Shown: positions 1-10,400 of the stretch, one piece after another
Position numbering within the stretch: the first letter of the stretch is position 1
How the letters are laid out: every line of letters starts with the position of its first letter
Source of the DNA: Treponema berlinense
Lineage (GTDB): Bacteria; Spirochaetota; Spirochaetia; Treponematales; Treponemataceae
Reading direction: 5' to 3'
Assembly: GCF_900167025.1 (NCBI RefSeq)
Contig: NZ_FUXC01000010.1
Location: 49,976 to 113,975, forward strand
Length of the DNA stretch: 64,000 nt
Notes under the pieces: generated by a model
What the model saw: only the letters and a program-made list of their open reading frames with translations
Databases searched by the model: none
What the model was told of the DNA's origin: nothing
Made by a program: the position numbers and the translations under genes

Positions 1-2
1 TT

Positions 3-1754
3 ACAAACTATTTTCCTGTAACCTGGTTTGAAGTTTTTAGGACGATTCTTTTGATTGGGCTTCCTGCGCTTTCTGTTTTAATTATGATTTTGCGTGCAGA
101 AAACCGCGATGACCGTCTTAACATGCAGAAGTCTCTTTTGAACGTGCTTGCACTTGTTGCCGGCTGGATTTCTTTTTGGGTAATCAAGCAGGCCTGCGGA
201 CGCGTTCCGATGTTTTCTTCTCTTATTTTTGTTGCAGTTGCGGTTATTCAGGTACTTCTTTCTTATAATTCGCACCAGAACTTTCTTTATGACTTTAAAT
301 ATGTAGTCGGTGTCTTTGTTACTTTTATTTCCTGCTATCTTATTCCTGCCGCTGTCGTTGGAATTTTCTTTCCGCGTTTATGGCCGGAATTCGCCATGTC
401 GCACTTAATCTTCTTTTTAGAAATCGGCGTTGTAATCGTAGTCTGTATTATAATTTCTTATCAAATTTCAAAATTCCTTGCACGAAAACAGTATTTCCGC
501 TCTTTCCAGTATGCTGAGGTTTTTGAAGAACAGCTTTCTAAACTCGATTATGCTGAAGATCCGGAAAAAATTGTTCACGATATGCAGAATATTTTTATTC
601 ACAACCTCGGTCTTTCGCAGATGCACGTTTTTGTAGAAAGCGAAAATATTCTCAAGACGATTTATGAGCAAAACGGGAGTCCGGAACTCACTCTCGACAT
701 AAAAAATGCTGTTTTTGACGCAATGCTCAACCAAAACCGCATGGTTGTTTTAAAAAGTCAGGTTGATAACGGACATCTTTTTGAGCGCAACAAACATGAA
801 CTGTTAAAACTTTTTGCCGACACTTCTTCGGAAGCCATAATTCTTCTTGCAGAAGGCCGCCGCATTGTCGGTCTTATTACTCTTGGTCAAAAAGCCGGCG
901 GAAACATCTACGCTGACTACGACTTTAACACGTTTACAAAATTTTATTCTTACTTTTTTGTATTCGGTTATTACATGCGCAATATTTCAAATCAGGCAAT
1001 TGTCGGAACTGTAAACCGCGAAATCCGTATGTCGAGCCAGATTATTACTTCCATTCAGGAAAATATGGATCCGATAAAAAATCCAAAATACGATACCGGC
1101 TACATTATGGAGCATGCGCACAATATTGGAGGCGAATTTGTCGATTTAATCCGCCTTTCAGATTCGCGTCATATTTTTGTTTTGGGCGACTTGAGCGGAA
1201 AAGGAATTTCTGCTTCGATGAGCATGGTAATTATTAAGTCGATTATCCGCACGTTCTTGCAGGAAACCCGCGATTTTAAACTTCTTGTTGAAAAAGTAAA
1301 CAGTTTTATTCGCTACAATTTGCCAAAAGGAACGTTCTTTGAAGGCGTCTTTGCGCTGCTTGATTTTAATGATGACACAATGTATTACATCAACTGCGGA
1401 GTTCCAGCCCTGTTTTTGTATACAAAATCTTATAACAACGTAATTGAAATTCAAGGTGAAGGCCGTGTCCTTGGTTTTGCAAAGGATATTGGAAAACTCA
1501 TAAAAGTAAAAAAAGTAAAGTTGAATCCGGGCGATGTTATCGTTACCTGTACCGACGGTCTTATCGATTCAAAATCTCTCCGTGGCGAAGCTTACGGAAA
1601 AGAGCGAATCCAGCGTTCGATTACAGAAAATACTTCCTACATGGCAAATGTAATGGCACGCACAATATACAATTCTGCGGCTGATTTTCTTGCAAAAGAA
1701 CTTGATGACGACGTTTCGATTCTTGTAATCAAGCGTCTTGCAAATAAAAATTAA
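3..1754 (+). CDS. SpoIIE/RsbU-type PP2C protein phosphatase, membrane-anchored (5' partial)
   Basis: The reading frame is open to the left edge of the window, so the true start lies outside and the first TTG at 51 is not a convincing start. The visible N-terminal part holds about five hydrophobic segments (to about residue 150), followed by a cytoplasmic GAF-like linker. The C-terminal third is an SpoIIE-type PP2C phosphatase: GGEFVD and GDLSGKG supply the metal-binding aspartates, followed by CTDGLID and a terminal DDDVSILV. Such enzymes dephosphorylate anti-sigma-factor antagonists in partner-switching systems. The next gene, 16 bases downstream, encodes exactly such an STAS substrate, which makes the pairing likely. 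The stimulus sensed by the membrane part is unknown. Confidence 0.88.
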   Translation, partial: TNYFPVTWFEVFRTILLIGLPALSVLIMILRAENRDDRLNMQKSLLNVLALVAGWISFWVIKQACGRVPMFSSLIFVAVAVIQVLLSYNSHQNFLYDFKYVVGVFVTFISCYLIPAAVVGIFFPRLWPEFAMSHLIFFLEIGVVIVVCIIISYQISKFLARKQYFRSFQYAEVFEEQLSKLDYAEDPEKIVHDMQNIFIHNLGLSQMHVFVESENILKTIYEQNGSPELTLDIKNAVFDAMLNQNRMVVLKSQVDNGHLFERNKHELLKLFADTSSEAIILLAEGRRIVGLITLGQKAGGNIYADYDFNTFTKFYSYFFVFGYYMRNISNQAIVGTVNREIRMSSQIITSIQENMDPIKNPKYDTGYIMEHAHNIGGEFVDLIRLSDSRHIFVLGDLSGKGISASMSMVIIKSIIRTFLQETRDFKLLVEKVNSFIRYNLPKGTFFEGVFALLDFNDDTMYYINCGVPALFLYTKSYNNVIEIQGEGRVLGFAKDIGKLIKVKKVKLNPGDVIVTCTDGLIDSKSLRGEAYGKERIQRSITENTSYMANVMARTIYNSAADFLAKELDDDVSILVIKRLANKN

Positions 1755-1770
1755 CGGAGGAAGAATCTAA

Positions 1771-2097
1771 ATGGATGCCTTAAAAGTTGTTGAAAAATTC
1801 GGTGCAAATTACGTTCTTTATGAACTTGTCGGCGTCGTAAATTCTTATACTCTTGACGAATTAAAAGGCAAGGTTTATACAATTGTTGTCGATTCTAACC
1901 TTGTGCTTGATCTTTCTTCTGTTGAAGCGATTGATTCTGCTGGAGTCGGTCTTATAATGGGTGGCTTTAACGAAGCTGAAGAATTTGACCACCGTCTTTA
2001 CATCATGAATCCTTCGCCAGTTGTGCGCCAGGCTCTAGATGACACAGGTTTTAGCGATACTTTCTATTTTATACATTCTGTAACCGAGGTTATTTAG
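1771..2097 (+). CDS. STAS-domain anti-sigma factor antagonist (SpoIIAA/RsbV type)
   Basis: This 108-residue protein is a single STAS domain. The phosphorylatable serine is expected at Ser56 in the motif AIDSAGVGLI, as in SpoIIAA. The C-terminal helix region ends in the usual TGFSDTF-like segment. A GGAGG ribosome-binding site precedes the ATG at a good distance. It lies 16 bases after the SpoIIE phosphatase and is probably its substrate. The matching anti-sigma kinase is not in the window. In spirochaetes such modules may govern sigma factors or other outputs, and the target here cannot be read from the sequence. Confidence 0.88.
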   Translation: MDALKVVEKFGANYVLYELVGVVNSYTLDELKGKVYTIVVDSNLVLDLSSVEAIDSAGVGLIMGGFNEAEEFDHRLYIMNPSPVVRQALDDTGFSDTFYFIHSVTEVI

Positions 2098-2102
2098 CTC
2101 TT

Positions 2103-2933
2103 ATGAAAAAATCAGTTTTCTCTTCTTTGTGCGCAATTTTGATGTTTTTTTGTGGAAGTTTTGTTTCTTGCGGACAGAAAAAAAACAAACCTGCAGCAAC
2201 CGAAAATTTGCAGGTTCAAAATCCAGATCTTGCAAAATTGAACAGGGTTCTTTCTTCGATGAGCGAACGTGCAAAAAATGTAATTCCAAATGGGAATCCT
2301 GAAGAATTTCTGGCAGATTTGCATCGCGTTCTCGAAAGCAGAAAAAATTTTTCTTCGGAAGATTTAAGTCCTTTTTATTTAATCGACAAGAATCATACGG
2401 TTGGTGCTGATTATGAACCGAAGAATTTAGTTCACCTTGAAAAAAACGATTTATTTGCAATCAATAAAAACAATTTGAGCCTTCGTCCAGAAAGTTATGA
2501 GGCTTTAAAAGTTCTTGCTCAGGCTGCAAAAAATGATGGAATTACGCTGACTGTAAGTTCAACTTACCGTTCCTACGAATATCAGAAAAATCTTTTTGCA
2601 TATTGGGTAAAAGTTGACGGACTTGAAGAGGCGGAACGCGAAAGTGCGCGCGAAGGAACAAGCCAGCATCAGCTTGGAATGGCCTTGGATTTTGCTCCGG
2701 TTGATGACGCTTTTGCAGATACAGTTCCGGGGCAGTGGGTTTACAAAAATGCCGCAAAATACGGCTGGAGCCTGAGTTTTCCGCACGGATATGAAGATAT
2801 AACAGGTTATCGCTGGGAAAGCTGGCATTTCCGCTACATAGGAGTTGAAGCCTGCGAATTTCAAAAAAAATGGTTTGGAGATGTCCAGCAGTTTATGATG
2901 GAATTCTTGGATGCATGGGAAGATAAACTTTGA
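2103..2933 (+). CDS. VanY-type D-alanyl-D-alanine carboxypeptidase (M15B), lipoprotein
   Basis: The 276-residue protein starts with a lipoprotein signal peptide ending in FVSC, so it is likely anchored to a membrane facing the periplasm. The C-terminal half carries the M15B zinc peptidase signature: SSTYRSYEYQ, then SQHQLGMALDF (zinc His and Asp) and ESWHFRYIG (catalytic Glu-Trp-His). Family members trim the terminal D-Ala from peptidoglycan stem peptides. It starts five bases after the STAS gene, so it is probably co-transcribed, but the ribosome-binding site is weak. A hairpin terminator follows directly. Confidence 0.87.
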   Translation: MKKSVFSSLCAILMFFCGSFVSCGQKKNKPAATENLQVQNPDLAKLNRVLSSMSERAKNVIPNGNPEEFLADLHRVLESRKNFSSEDLSPFYLIDKNHTVGADYEPKNLVHLEKNDLFAINKNNLSLRPESYEALKVLAQAAKNDGITLTVSSTYRSYEYQKNLFAYWVKVDGLEEAERESAREGTSQHQLGMALDFAPVDDAFADTVPGQWVYKNAAKYGWSLSFPHGYEDITGYRWESWHFRYIGVEACEFQKKWFGDVQQFMMEFLDAWEDKL

Positions 2934-2945
2934 TAGGTTCGTCCA

Positions 2946-2980
2946 AAATCTGCTTGCGTTTAGGCAAACAGATTTTTTTT
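2946..2980 (+). terminator. Rho-independent terminator after the VanY-type gene
   Basis: AAATCTG pairs with CAGATTT, continuing after one mismatch with TTGC/GCAA around a short loop, and a run of eight T follows. It sits between two convergent genes and could also serve leuS from the other side. Confidence 0.75.
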
Positions 2981-3011
2981 ATCGCAAGAAGCCGCGCTAA
3001 GGCGACTTTTT

Positions 3012-5552
3012 TTATTTTATAACGACGTTTACGAGTTTTCCTGGAACTACAATGATTTTTGCTACTGTTTTTCCGTCTGTAAACTTTTTAAAGCCGTCTG
3101 TTTCTTTTGCGAGGGCTTCGAGTGTCGCATTGTCTGAGTCGGCTGCGGCTTCAAACTTTGCGCGGAGCTTTCCGTTTATCATAACCGGGAACTCTTTTGT
3201 GTCGTCCTTGCAGTAGCTTTCATCGAATGTCGGCCATTTCTCGTAGGCGTTTGTGCTTGTGTGTCCGAGTTTCTGCCAGAGTTCTTCTCCAAGGTGAGGA
3301 GCGTAAGGCGAGAGCATGAGGACAAATCCTTCCCACATTGCTTTTGGCAGGCTGTCGAATTTTGCAGCTTCGTTTACAAAAATCATCATCTGGCTGATTG
3401 CAACGTTGAAGTCGAGGTTGCCTGTGTCCTGAGTTACTTTTTTTACGGTTTTTGCGTAAGTTTTGCGCAGGGAAGCAAGGTCTTTGTCGAGTTTTCCTGT
3501 AATATCAATGTCGTTCATCGGCTTTTCTGACAAATTCCAGATTTTGTCGAGGAAGCGGTTGATTCCAACCAAGCCCTGAGTGTTCCATGGTTTAGAAACT
3601 GTGAGAGGTCCCATAAACATTTCGTACATGCGCACGCTGTCGGCCCCGTAAGTTTTTATCATTTCGTCAGGATTTACGACGTTTTTGAGCGATTTTGACA
3701 TTTTTGCAACAACGCGCTCAAGTTCTTCTCCATCGTCTTTTGCGTAATATTTGCCGTCTTTTTCCTCAACTGCATCAACGGCAACGAGAGATTTTGATTT
3801 TCTCTGGAAGGCAAAAGAAGTAATCATTCCCTGGTTGATAAGGCGGTGGAACGGCTCTTTTGTCGAGACAACTCCGCAGTCATAAAGAACTTTGTGCCAG
3901 AATCGCGCATACAAAAGGTGAAGAACCGCATGTTCCGCTCCGCCGACATAAAGGTCTACAGGCATCCAGTATTTTTCTTTATCCGAAGTGCAGAAACTTG
4001 AACTGTCTTTCGGGTCGAGATAGCGCAGGTAGTACCAGCAGCTTCCTGCCCACTGAGGCATTGTGTTTGTCTCGCGTTTTGAATCTGCTCCGCAATTTGG
4101 ACATTTGCAGTTAACCCAAGATTCAATTCCCGCAAGAGGGCTTTCGCCGGTTCCTGTAGGCTGATAAGTTTTTACGTTTGGAAGCTCAAGAGGAAGTTCT
4201 GTTTCTGGAACCGGAACAGTTCCGCATTTTGGACAGTGAACAAGCGGAATTGGCTCTCCCCAGTAACGCTGTCGGCTAAAAACCCAGTCGCGGAGCTTGT
4301 AATTTACAGCTTTGTGGCCGATTTTCTTTTCTTCGAGGAAATCGAGCATTTTTGCAATCGCGTCTTTTTTGTTAAGACCGTCCAAAAATTCAGAATTAAC
4401 GTGAATTCCATCCTGAGTCCATGCTTCTTTCTGAACGTCAACTTCCGATTTTAAAACTTCAATGATTGGAAGTCCGAATTTTTTTGCAAAATCCCAGTCG
4501 CGTGTGTCGTGTGCAGGAACTGCCATGATTGCGCCTGTTCCGTAGGAAATCAAAACGTAGTCGGCAACCCAGATTGGAATGAGTTTTCCGTTTACAGGAT
4601 TTATCGCGTAGCTTCCTGAGAAAACACCGGTTTTTGTTTTTGCAAGGTCAGTGCGTTCAAGGTCAGATTTTTTTGCGGCTTCATCGCGGTATTTTTCAAC
4701 AGCTTCTTTCTGTTCCGCCGTTGTAAGTTTTTCGATTAAAGGATGCTCAGGAGAAACAACCATGTAAGTCGCGCCAAAAAGAGTGTCGCATCTTGTCGTG
4801 TAAACTGTGAGTTTTTGGTCGGTAGCTTTTCCGTCTTTGTCAGCAACGGCAAAGTCAACTTCAGCACCGACAGAGCGTCCAATCCAGTTGCGCTGCATTG
4901 CCTTTACGCTTTCCGGCCAGTCGAGCTCGTCCAAGTCTTTTAAAAGACGGTCTGCATAAGCTGTAATTTTAAGAATCCACTGACGGATAACCTTGTGCGT
5001 AACTTGAGCGCCGCAGCGGTCGCAGTGGCCTTCTTTAACTTCTTCATTTGCAAGACCTGTCATGCACGAAGGACACCAGTTGATTGGAGTCTGGGCTTCG
5101 TAAGCCAGGCCTTTTTTGTAGAGCTGGAGGAAAATCCACTGGGTCCACTTGTAATAGTCAGGAGTACAGGTTTTGATTTCGCGGTCCCAGTCATAGCTAA
5201 AACCGAGGGCTTTAATCTGTTCGGTAAAGTGAGCAATGTTTTTAAAAGTCGTTTCTGCAGGATGAGTTCCTGTTTTGATTGCATAATTTTCAGCAGGCAA
5301 GCCGAACGCGTCGTAACCCATCGGATGAAGCACATTAAATCCGTTCATTCGCAAAAATCTTGAGTAAATGTCAGTAGCTGTATAGCCTTCAGGATGGCCT
5401 ACGTGAAGTCCCGCACCGCTTGGATAAGGGAACATATCAAGAATATAGCGGCGTTTTTCTTTAGGAAAAGATTCGTCTTCGACAGCCTTAAAAGTTTTGT
5501 GTTCGTCCCAAAATTTTTGCCATTTTGGTTCAATGTTCTGAAATGGGTACAT
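3012..5552 (-). CDS. leuS: Leucyl-tRNA synthetase
   Basis: This 846-residue class I aminoacyl-tRNA synthetase charges tRNA-Leu in the cytoplasm. The HIGH-type signature is HVGH at residues 50-53. A cysteine cluster (CPSC and CDRC) lies near residues 160-180, the CP1 editing insertion is in the middle, and KMSKS is near residue 617. Length and domain order are those of a bacterial LeuRS. The ATG at 5552 is preceded by GAGGT at a normal distance. No T-box-like leader is recognisable upstream. Confidence 0.97.
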   Translation of the reverse strand: MYPFQNIEPKWQKFWDEHKTFKAVEDESFPKEKRRYILDMFPYPSGAGLHVGHPEGYTATDIYSRFLRMNGFNVLHPMGYDAFGLPAENYAIKTGTHPAETTFKNIAHFTEQIKALGFSYDWDREIKTCTPDYYKWTQWIFLQLYKKGLAYEAQTPINWCPSCMTGLANEEVKEGHCDRCGAQVTHKVIRQWILKITAYADRLLKDLDELDWPESVKAMQRNWIGRSVGAEVDFAVADKDGKATDQKLTVYTTRCDTLFGATYMVVSPEHPLIEKLTTAEQKEAVEKYRDEAAKKSDLERTDLAKTKTGVFSGSYAINPVNGKLIPIWVADYVLISYGTGAIMAVPAHDTRDWDFAKKFGLPIIEVLKSEVDVQKEAWTQDGIHVNSEFLDGLNKKDAIAKMLDFLEEKKIGHKAVNYKLRDWVFSRQRYWGEPIPLVHCPKCGTVPVPETELPLELPNVKTYQPTGTGESPLAGIESWVNCKCPNCGADSKRETNTMPQWAGSCWYYLRYLDPKDSSSFCTSDKEKYWMPVDLYVGGAEHAVLHLLYARFWHKVLYDCGVVSTKEPFHRLINQGMITSFAFQRKSKSLVAVDAVEEKDGKYYAKDDGEELERVVAKMSKSLKNVVNPDEMIKTYGADSVRMYEMFMGPLTVSKPWNTQGLVGINRFLDKIWNLSEKPMNDIDITGKLDKDLASLRKTYAKTVKKVTQDTGNLDFNVAISQMMIFVNEAAKFDSLPKAMWEGFVLMLSPYAPHLGEELWQKLGHTSTNAYEKWPTFDESYCKDDTKEFPVMINGKLRAKFEAAADSDNATLEALAKETDGFKKFTDGKTVAKIIVVPGKLVNVVIK

Positions 5553-5676
5553 AATTTAGACCTCGTTTTTTATCCACAGATTTGAATGCGGATTTATATT
5601 TGGAAGAAAAAAAGTTTGAAAGAAAAAAAGAAACCTTTATAAGGTTGCGTTTTGTCTTTCTAAAACATTTCGAGTC

Positions 5677-5698
5677 TATCACTTTTTTAAAGTGTTGA
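5677..5698 (-). repeat. Short motif upstream of leuS shared with the GNAT gene (copy 1)
   Basis: TATCACTTTTTTAAAGT followed by GTTGA matches the sequence at 6355-6376 at all but one position. It contains the inverted repeat ACTTT/AAAGT. It lies about 125 bases before the leuS start and could be part of a promoter or an operator. Confidence 0.45.
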
Positions 5699-5756
5699 AA
5701 ATATGGAGAGAAAATTCGTTTTGCACGGAATTTGTGTATGAGCATCACCGTGGAAT

Positions 5757-6299
5757 TTATATTTTCTTTTCAAGCAGTACAAGGTTTACGCCTTTTATTC
5801 CGTTGAACGTGCAACCTTTGATCCCGATTTCCTTATAACCGAGTTTTTTATAGAATGAGCGGGCGGTGGAATTTTTTTCGTTTGTGTCTATTCTTAGATA
5901 GTGACAACCGTTGTCAAGAGCATATTGCTCGTAGAATTTTGCAACCTCTTTTCCAAGCCCTCTGCCTTTTTCTGACGGGTCTATGACAAGTGTGTGCATA
6001 ACCATAATTTCGCTGTCCAGCGCATCATACTGCCACGGAGCATCTTTGTATGAGTCTACTTGTAGTTGGTTGAATATGACTGTTCCGATAATTTTCCCAT
6101 CAGTTTCTGCGACAAAAAGATCTTGTCTTTCAAGAGCATCTTTGATTGTGCGTGCGTCAGGGTAGATTCCTCTTATCCAGCCGATTGTTGCTCGTCCGTT
6201 TTCCTCTTCTGTGTGAATATTATCGTAAATTCTTTGGACTGCTACGCTGTCTTTTTGTGTCGCTTTTCTTATTATTATTCTTGAAATGTTTGTATCCAT
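5757..6299 (-). CDS. GNAT family N-acetyltransferase
   Basis: The 180-residue protein has the GNAT fold pattern. An N-terminal strand/helix is followed by the acetyl-CoA-binding motif around EKGRGLGKEVAKF (the Q/RxxGxG/A type, near residue 116), then the NEKNSTARSFYKKLGY motif typical of the C-terminal half. It transfers an acetyl group from acetyl-CoA to an unidentified amine or N-terminus. No ribosome-binding site is obvious before the ATG at 6299. The gene lies upstream of leuS with about 200 bases between, which argues for its own promoter. Confidence 0.85.
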   Translation of the reverse strand: MDTNISRIIIRKATQKDSVAVQRIYDNIHTEEENGRATIGWIRGIYPDARTIKDALERQDLFVAETDGKIIGTVIFNQLQVDSYKDAPWQYDALDSEIMVMHTLVIDPSEKGRGLGKEVAKFYEQYALDNGCHYLRIDTNEKNSTARSFYKKLGYKEIGIKGCTFNGIKGVNLVLLEKKI

Positions 6300-6354
6300 G
6301 TTTTTTTTTCAGACTTGGAATTTTATCTTCCTCTTTTTTGAACAGAATAAATTT

Positions 6355-6376
6355 TATCACTTTTTTAAAGTATTGA
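6355..6376 (-). repeat. Short motif upstream of the GNAT gene shared with leuS (copy 2)
   Basis: This is the second copy of the TATCACTTTTTTAAAGT-plus-TTGA motif, about 56 bases before the GNAT start and with the same orientation relative to its gene. On the minus strand it runs into TGATAAAAT, a possible -10 element. Confidence 0.45.
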
Positions 6377-6404
6377 CCTGTTTATATAAAAATATTCGTT
6401 TTTT

Positions 6405-7124
6405 CTATTTAACCACAATCGAAGATACTGTTTTTCCGTCGGTGGTGTAGGCTTTTGCCGGGTTTGTTGTGTCGATAAACTGTTTTAGGCCGGTAAAATA
6501 GGCGTAATAGTAGGTTCCGGGCGGCAGCGGCAGGTAAATTTCGTATTTTCCTGGTGTTGTTTCTGTCATTTCGTAAATCCAGCTGTCCCAATTTGTAAAT
6601 GTGCCTGCCAGCCTGATTTTTTTGCCTGGCTCAAAATTACAGGTAAATTTTGTAAATCCGTCGGGCGTTTTTTCGGTTATATTCTTTTTTGTCTGCGGAA
6701 TTTCTATGCACGAAAACTCTATTCCGTTTTCTGAGTCGTATTGAGTGTTTGGATTTGTCGGATCGATTGTCCACAGTCCGTCGATTACGAGCTTATAGGA
6801 AATTTTTTGTGTTTTTGGAGGAATTTTCAGGACGTAAAAATACCATGAATTTGTCTGTTCGCCTTCGTAGTCGAAAAGCTTGCGCATCGAAAATGCGTGA
6901 ATTTTGCTGAAATTTTCAAAATCGAAGGCAATTCCTACGTTACGGGCGTTTTTTTCTGCTGTAAAGAGAATGTATTCGTCGCTTATCAAAGGTGAACGCA
7001 CTCCTCTTACAGAAGTTACAAGATTGTCGTAATCGTAAGTGTCTTTTTTTGGTTCATCTTTTTTTGCAGAAGCGCTAATTAAAACAAAAAATGCAAAAAA
7101 TGTAAAAACAGCAAACTTTTTCAT
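6405..7124 (-). CDS. Secreted glycogen-binding-domain (CBM48/AMPK-type) protein
   Basis: The 239-residue protein has a signal peptide (Lys-Lys start, hydrophobic core, ISASA cut region) and no lipobox. Two segments look like early-set/CBM48 beta-sandwich modules: one around YKLVIDGLWTIDPTNP, and a C-terminal one with RLAGTFTNWDSWIYEM and PGTYYYAYF. This is the arrangement seen in glycogen-binding domains of AMPK and isoamylase N-termini. No catalytic domain is present, so it probably binds a glucan or acts structurally in the periplasm or at the surface. It is a single gene facing left. Confidence 0.72.
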   Translation of the reverse strand: MKKFAVFTFFAFFVLISASAKKDEPKKDTYDYDNLVTSVRGVRSPLISDEYILFTAEKNARNVGIAFDFENFSKIHAFSMRKLFDYEGEQTNSWYFYVLKIPPKTQKISYKLVIDGLWTIDPTNPNTQYDSENGIEFSCIEIPQTKKNITEKTPDGFTKFTCNFEPGKKIRLAGTFTNWDSWIYEMTETTPGKYEIYLPLPPGTYYYAYFTGLKQFIDTTNPAKAYTTDGKTVSSIVVK

Positions 7125-7164
7125 ACTGGAATTTTCGGTATTTTTTGAATGTAGTTTAGATTTT

Positions 7165-7300
7165 TAAAATTAAGTTTTGTGGCAGGGATAGAAGGGGCGG
7201 GAACCGTTGGCGGTTGCCTGCAAACGCCAATGCAGCGCGGTTAGCGCGGAACTCCGGATAGCCCGGTTTTTTGCCGGCGCAAAAAAGCCACCCAAATTAT
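7165..7300. repeat. GC-rich intergenic element
   Basis: This GC-rich stretch in an otherwise AT-rich gap carries short inverted repeats, for example AACCG/CGGTT-like and GGCGTTTGC/GCAAACGCC. Its end (AGCCCGGTTTTTTGCCGGC, then GCAAAAAAGCCACCC) closely resembles the end of the element near 37.7 kb. Short open frames across it show no protein character, so I regard it as non-coding. Confidence 0.55.
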
Positions 7301-7416
7301 TAAAGCAAGGGTTCTGATTTTCCGAAAATGAGTGTAGAATAGAATCTTGAATTGTAATCAGGGCTCTAGAATTTTTAGAGAAAACTGCCAATTTTTGTCT
7401 GGAGTAAAAAAACGAA

Positions 7417-10400
7417 ATGCCGGGATTAAATCAACTAAAGAAATTTGCCAGTGATATGCGGAATGTCGGTGACGAAGTTAAAATTCGTGCCCAGCGCGGT
7501 GAAAAACCTGCCGTTGTTTCTCTCCCGGAAGGAATTTCTGAAGCAGACGATTCTGAAGATTTTGTTCTCGGTCTTCCCGAAAAAACGGATGCAGCTCCTG
7601 AAGAGTCCGAATCTGCCGTTGACTCTGGCGAAGAAAATAAAGATACGGATTTAGGTTCTCCGGCACAAGAAAACGATGCGGTTCCAGATTTGGATTCGAT
7701 TTTAAATGCCAATGCCTCGCAGTCGGACGATGAGCCGGATTTGAGCGAATTTATTGATGAACCTGAAAAAAAAGAGCCGGAAGAAATTCCTTTGGAAGAT
7801 CTTGATTTGGAGGCGCTTTTAAAATCCGCTCCTGAAGAAAGCGCGCAAACTGAGGCTGAACAGGAAAATGTTCCGTTTGACGAGTCTTTTGGAGAAAATC
7901 TTTCTAAGCCGGACAAAAAGTCTGACGATTTTGAAGACATGCAAATGCCGGACTTGCCGGAAGATATGGACTTTGGAACAGAACCTGCTGCTTCAAAAAA
8001 CGATGACGATTTTGCTTTTAACGGCGAAGCTATCGACTTAAATGCCGACCTTCCGGAAGATATTGTCGAAAAAGACGGTTTTTCTCCTTTGCCAGCCGAA
8101 AATTCCGCACAAAAAGAACAAAATGAGCTTAAAAACGCTGAAAATCTTGAAGATACGCCAGATTCTTCGGATTTTGAGCTTGATGATAAAATCAAGGATA
8201 TTGAAAATCCTCTTGGGTTTTCAGAAGCTCAAAAAGCGGACGAAAATTTTGATGAAAATTTAAACGGAGGTTTAAATTCCAGTCCAAACGCTAGTCCAGA
8301 CACCAGTCCAAACGCTAGTCCGGACACCCATCCAGACGCCAGTCCAAACGCTAGTTTGAACGACTTTAGCCTCCCGGATTTTGATTCATTTTCTATGGAA
8401 AGTCCGGAAAATTCTGCAAGTTCGGAAAATTCTGATTTTTTGGAAAATTCTGGCGCTCAGACTACGGAAGAAGAAAACAACACTGCGGCTGCCGAAATTT
8501 TAAAAGGGCTTTCCGGTTCTGTTGACGCTTCGGCCGATGTTCCTGCGGAAGATTTTTCGAGTTCAATCGAAGAACTTGGAAGCGACGAAAATATTGATTT
8601 TGGAGCAGGAAGCGCTTCTTTTCCTGGTGGAGATGAATTTCCGGAAACTTCATTGCCTGGAATCGGTAAAAATTTGCCGGACGATGACTTTCTTCTTGAC
8701 GATGATTTTAAAATTCCTGGATTTTCGGACACTCAGACCGCCGCCTTTGACAAGCGTGGACGGCCAAAGGTTGATAATGTTGATTTTTCTCAGGCAAAGA
8801 ACGGAAGGCCAAAAAACACTCTTACTGAAGAAGAATATGCGGTTTTTAGAAAAAATCTTTCCGACTATCCGCTCAACCTCCGTCTTGCGATTGAAGATTT
8901 GGTCGTAAAAAACGAATTTACCGACGACGCTGTTTTTGAAATAATTCAAAAAATTCTCAACAAGGCGCCTGCAAGGCAGATTGCTTCTCAATTGGAAAAA
9001 ATGCTCGACATTTCGATTGACGTTCCAAGGGATTACGAGAGGCGTTCTTTTGCCCAGTACGAAGCGTACAAGCAGTCTTTTCAGTATCAGTTAAAAAACA
9101 GAATTATTCCGGGCACGATTGCAGGAATTGTGATTGCTTTTGTGGTCTCTCTGCTTTTTCAGGCGGGAGTTTTGTTCGTTTACAAGCCGATAATGGCAAA
9201 AATTATTTACAAGCAGGGTTATGCCCTTCTTCAAAACAACGAATATCCTCAGTCAGAATCAAAATTTATTGATGCGGTTCAATATAAACCTATAAAAAAA
9301 TGGTTTTTTAAATATGCCGAAGGTTACCGCGAACACAAGCAGTTTGAGCGTGCGGCTCAAATGTACAAAAATATTCTTGGAGTTTTTAAGCACGATAAAA
9401 ATGCAGGACTCGACTGGGCGGAAATGGAACTTTATGACCGTGCAAACTATGAGCGTTCTGAAGAAATTGTCCGCCGCGAAATTTTAGACTGGCACATAAA
9501 CGATTCTGACGGAATTTTGCTTTTGGGAGATGTTTTTCTTGAATGGGGCGAAACAGATTTTGCAAAATATGAGCAGGCAAGGCAGACTTATTCAGATTTG
9601 ATTCAGCTTTATGGAGCTACAGACCTCTATATGTCGAGAATGCTCCGCTATTTTATTCGCACTGACAAATTAAAGAATGTCATAGAGCTTAAAAACCGTT
9701 TTTATCCGCGCGAAAAATCTCTGGAGGCAAAAGACTGGACTGAACTTTCGGGCTATCTTTTGGACAAGCTTTATGGAAATTTGAGCCGTTCCGATGAATA
9801 TTTACGTGCAAAAATTGAAGATGTAAAGGCAATGCTTGATATTGCAGAAAAAAAGGATTCAAAAAATCCTCTTGCCCATTACAATCTTGCGCGTTATTTT
9901 ATCCGCAATTCAAATTTTGAATCTGCAAGAAGAAAACTCCTGGCTTCCCTTGATTGTTTTGACAAGCTTGCTGTCCGCACAAAAAAAAGCGTTTACAGCG
10001 AAATCGATGCCTGCCGTCTTTTGGGCGAACTTTACACTGATTTAAGCCAGTACATAAAAGCCCAGGAAGCATATACCCGCGGAATTGACCTTTTTCAAAG
10101 CGAAAACGAAAAAAACGGACTTGAAGGCGATTTAAATACAGGAATTTTATACGCTGATATGGGAGATATTGAATACTTTATTTCTGGCGACATGGATGCT
10201 GCCTTGAAAAATTATGAGTATTCAGTTTTAAATAAAAATTCAACTCCGACTGTAAATTACAGAATCGGTGTTATAAATTATAACAAGCAGAATTACGAAA
10301 ATGCGCTCACATTTTTTATAAAGGCTTTAGAAAAAAAAGATGCAGATCAAAACCTTCTTCTCGCGGCCGGGAACACTCTTGCTCTCCGCGGAGATAATTT

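Noticed and set aside
5530..5748. 72-codon minus-strand frame overlapping the leuS start
   Set aside because: It covers the leuS leader, has no ribosome-binding site, and its sequence has no protein character.
5553..5756. T-box or other leucine riboswitch before leuS
   Set aside because: No T-box sequence or specifier hairpin could be found.
7170..7391. Short minus-strand open frame before the FlcA-like gene
   Set aside because: It crosses a GC-rich non-coding element and has no start signals or recognisable sequence.
7431..8195. 254-codon open frame antisense to the acidic arm of the FlcA-like protein
   Set aside because: It is a Ser-rich mirror of the GAA/GAT-rich sense codons, without ribosome-binding site or protein-like pattern.
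8281..8355. Possible CRISPR or satellite array
   Set aside because: Short in-frame repeats without spacers inside a coding region.
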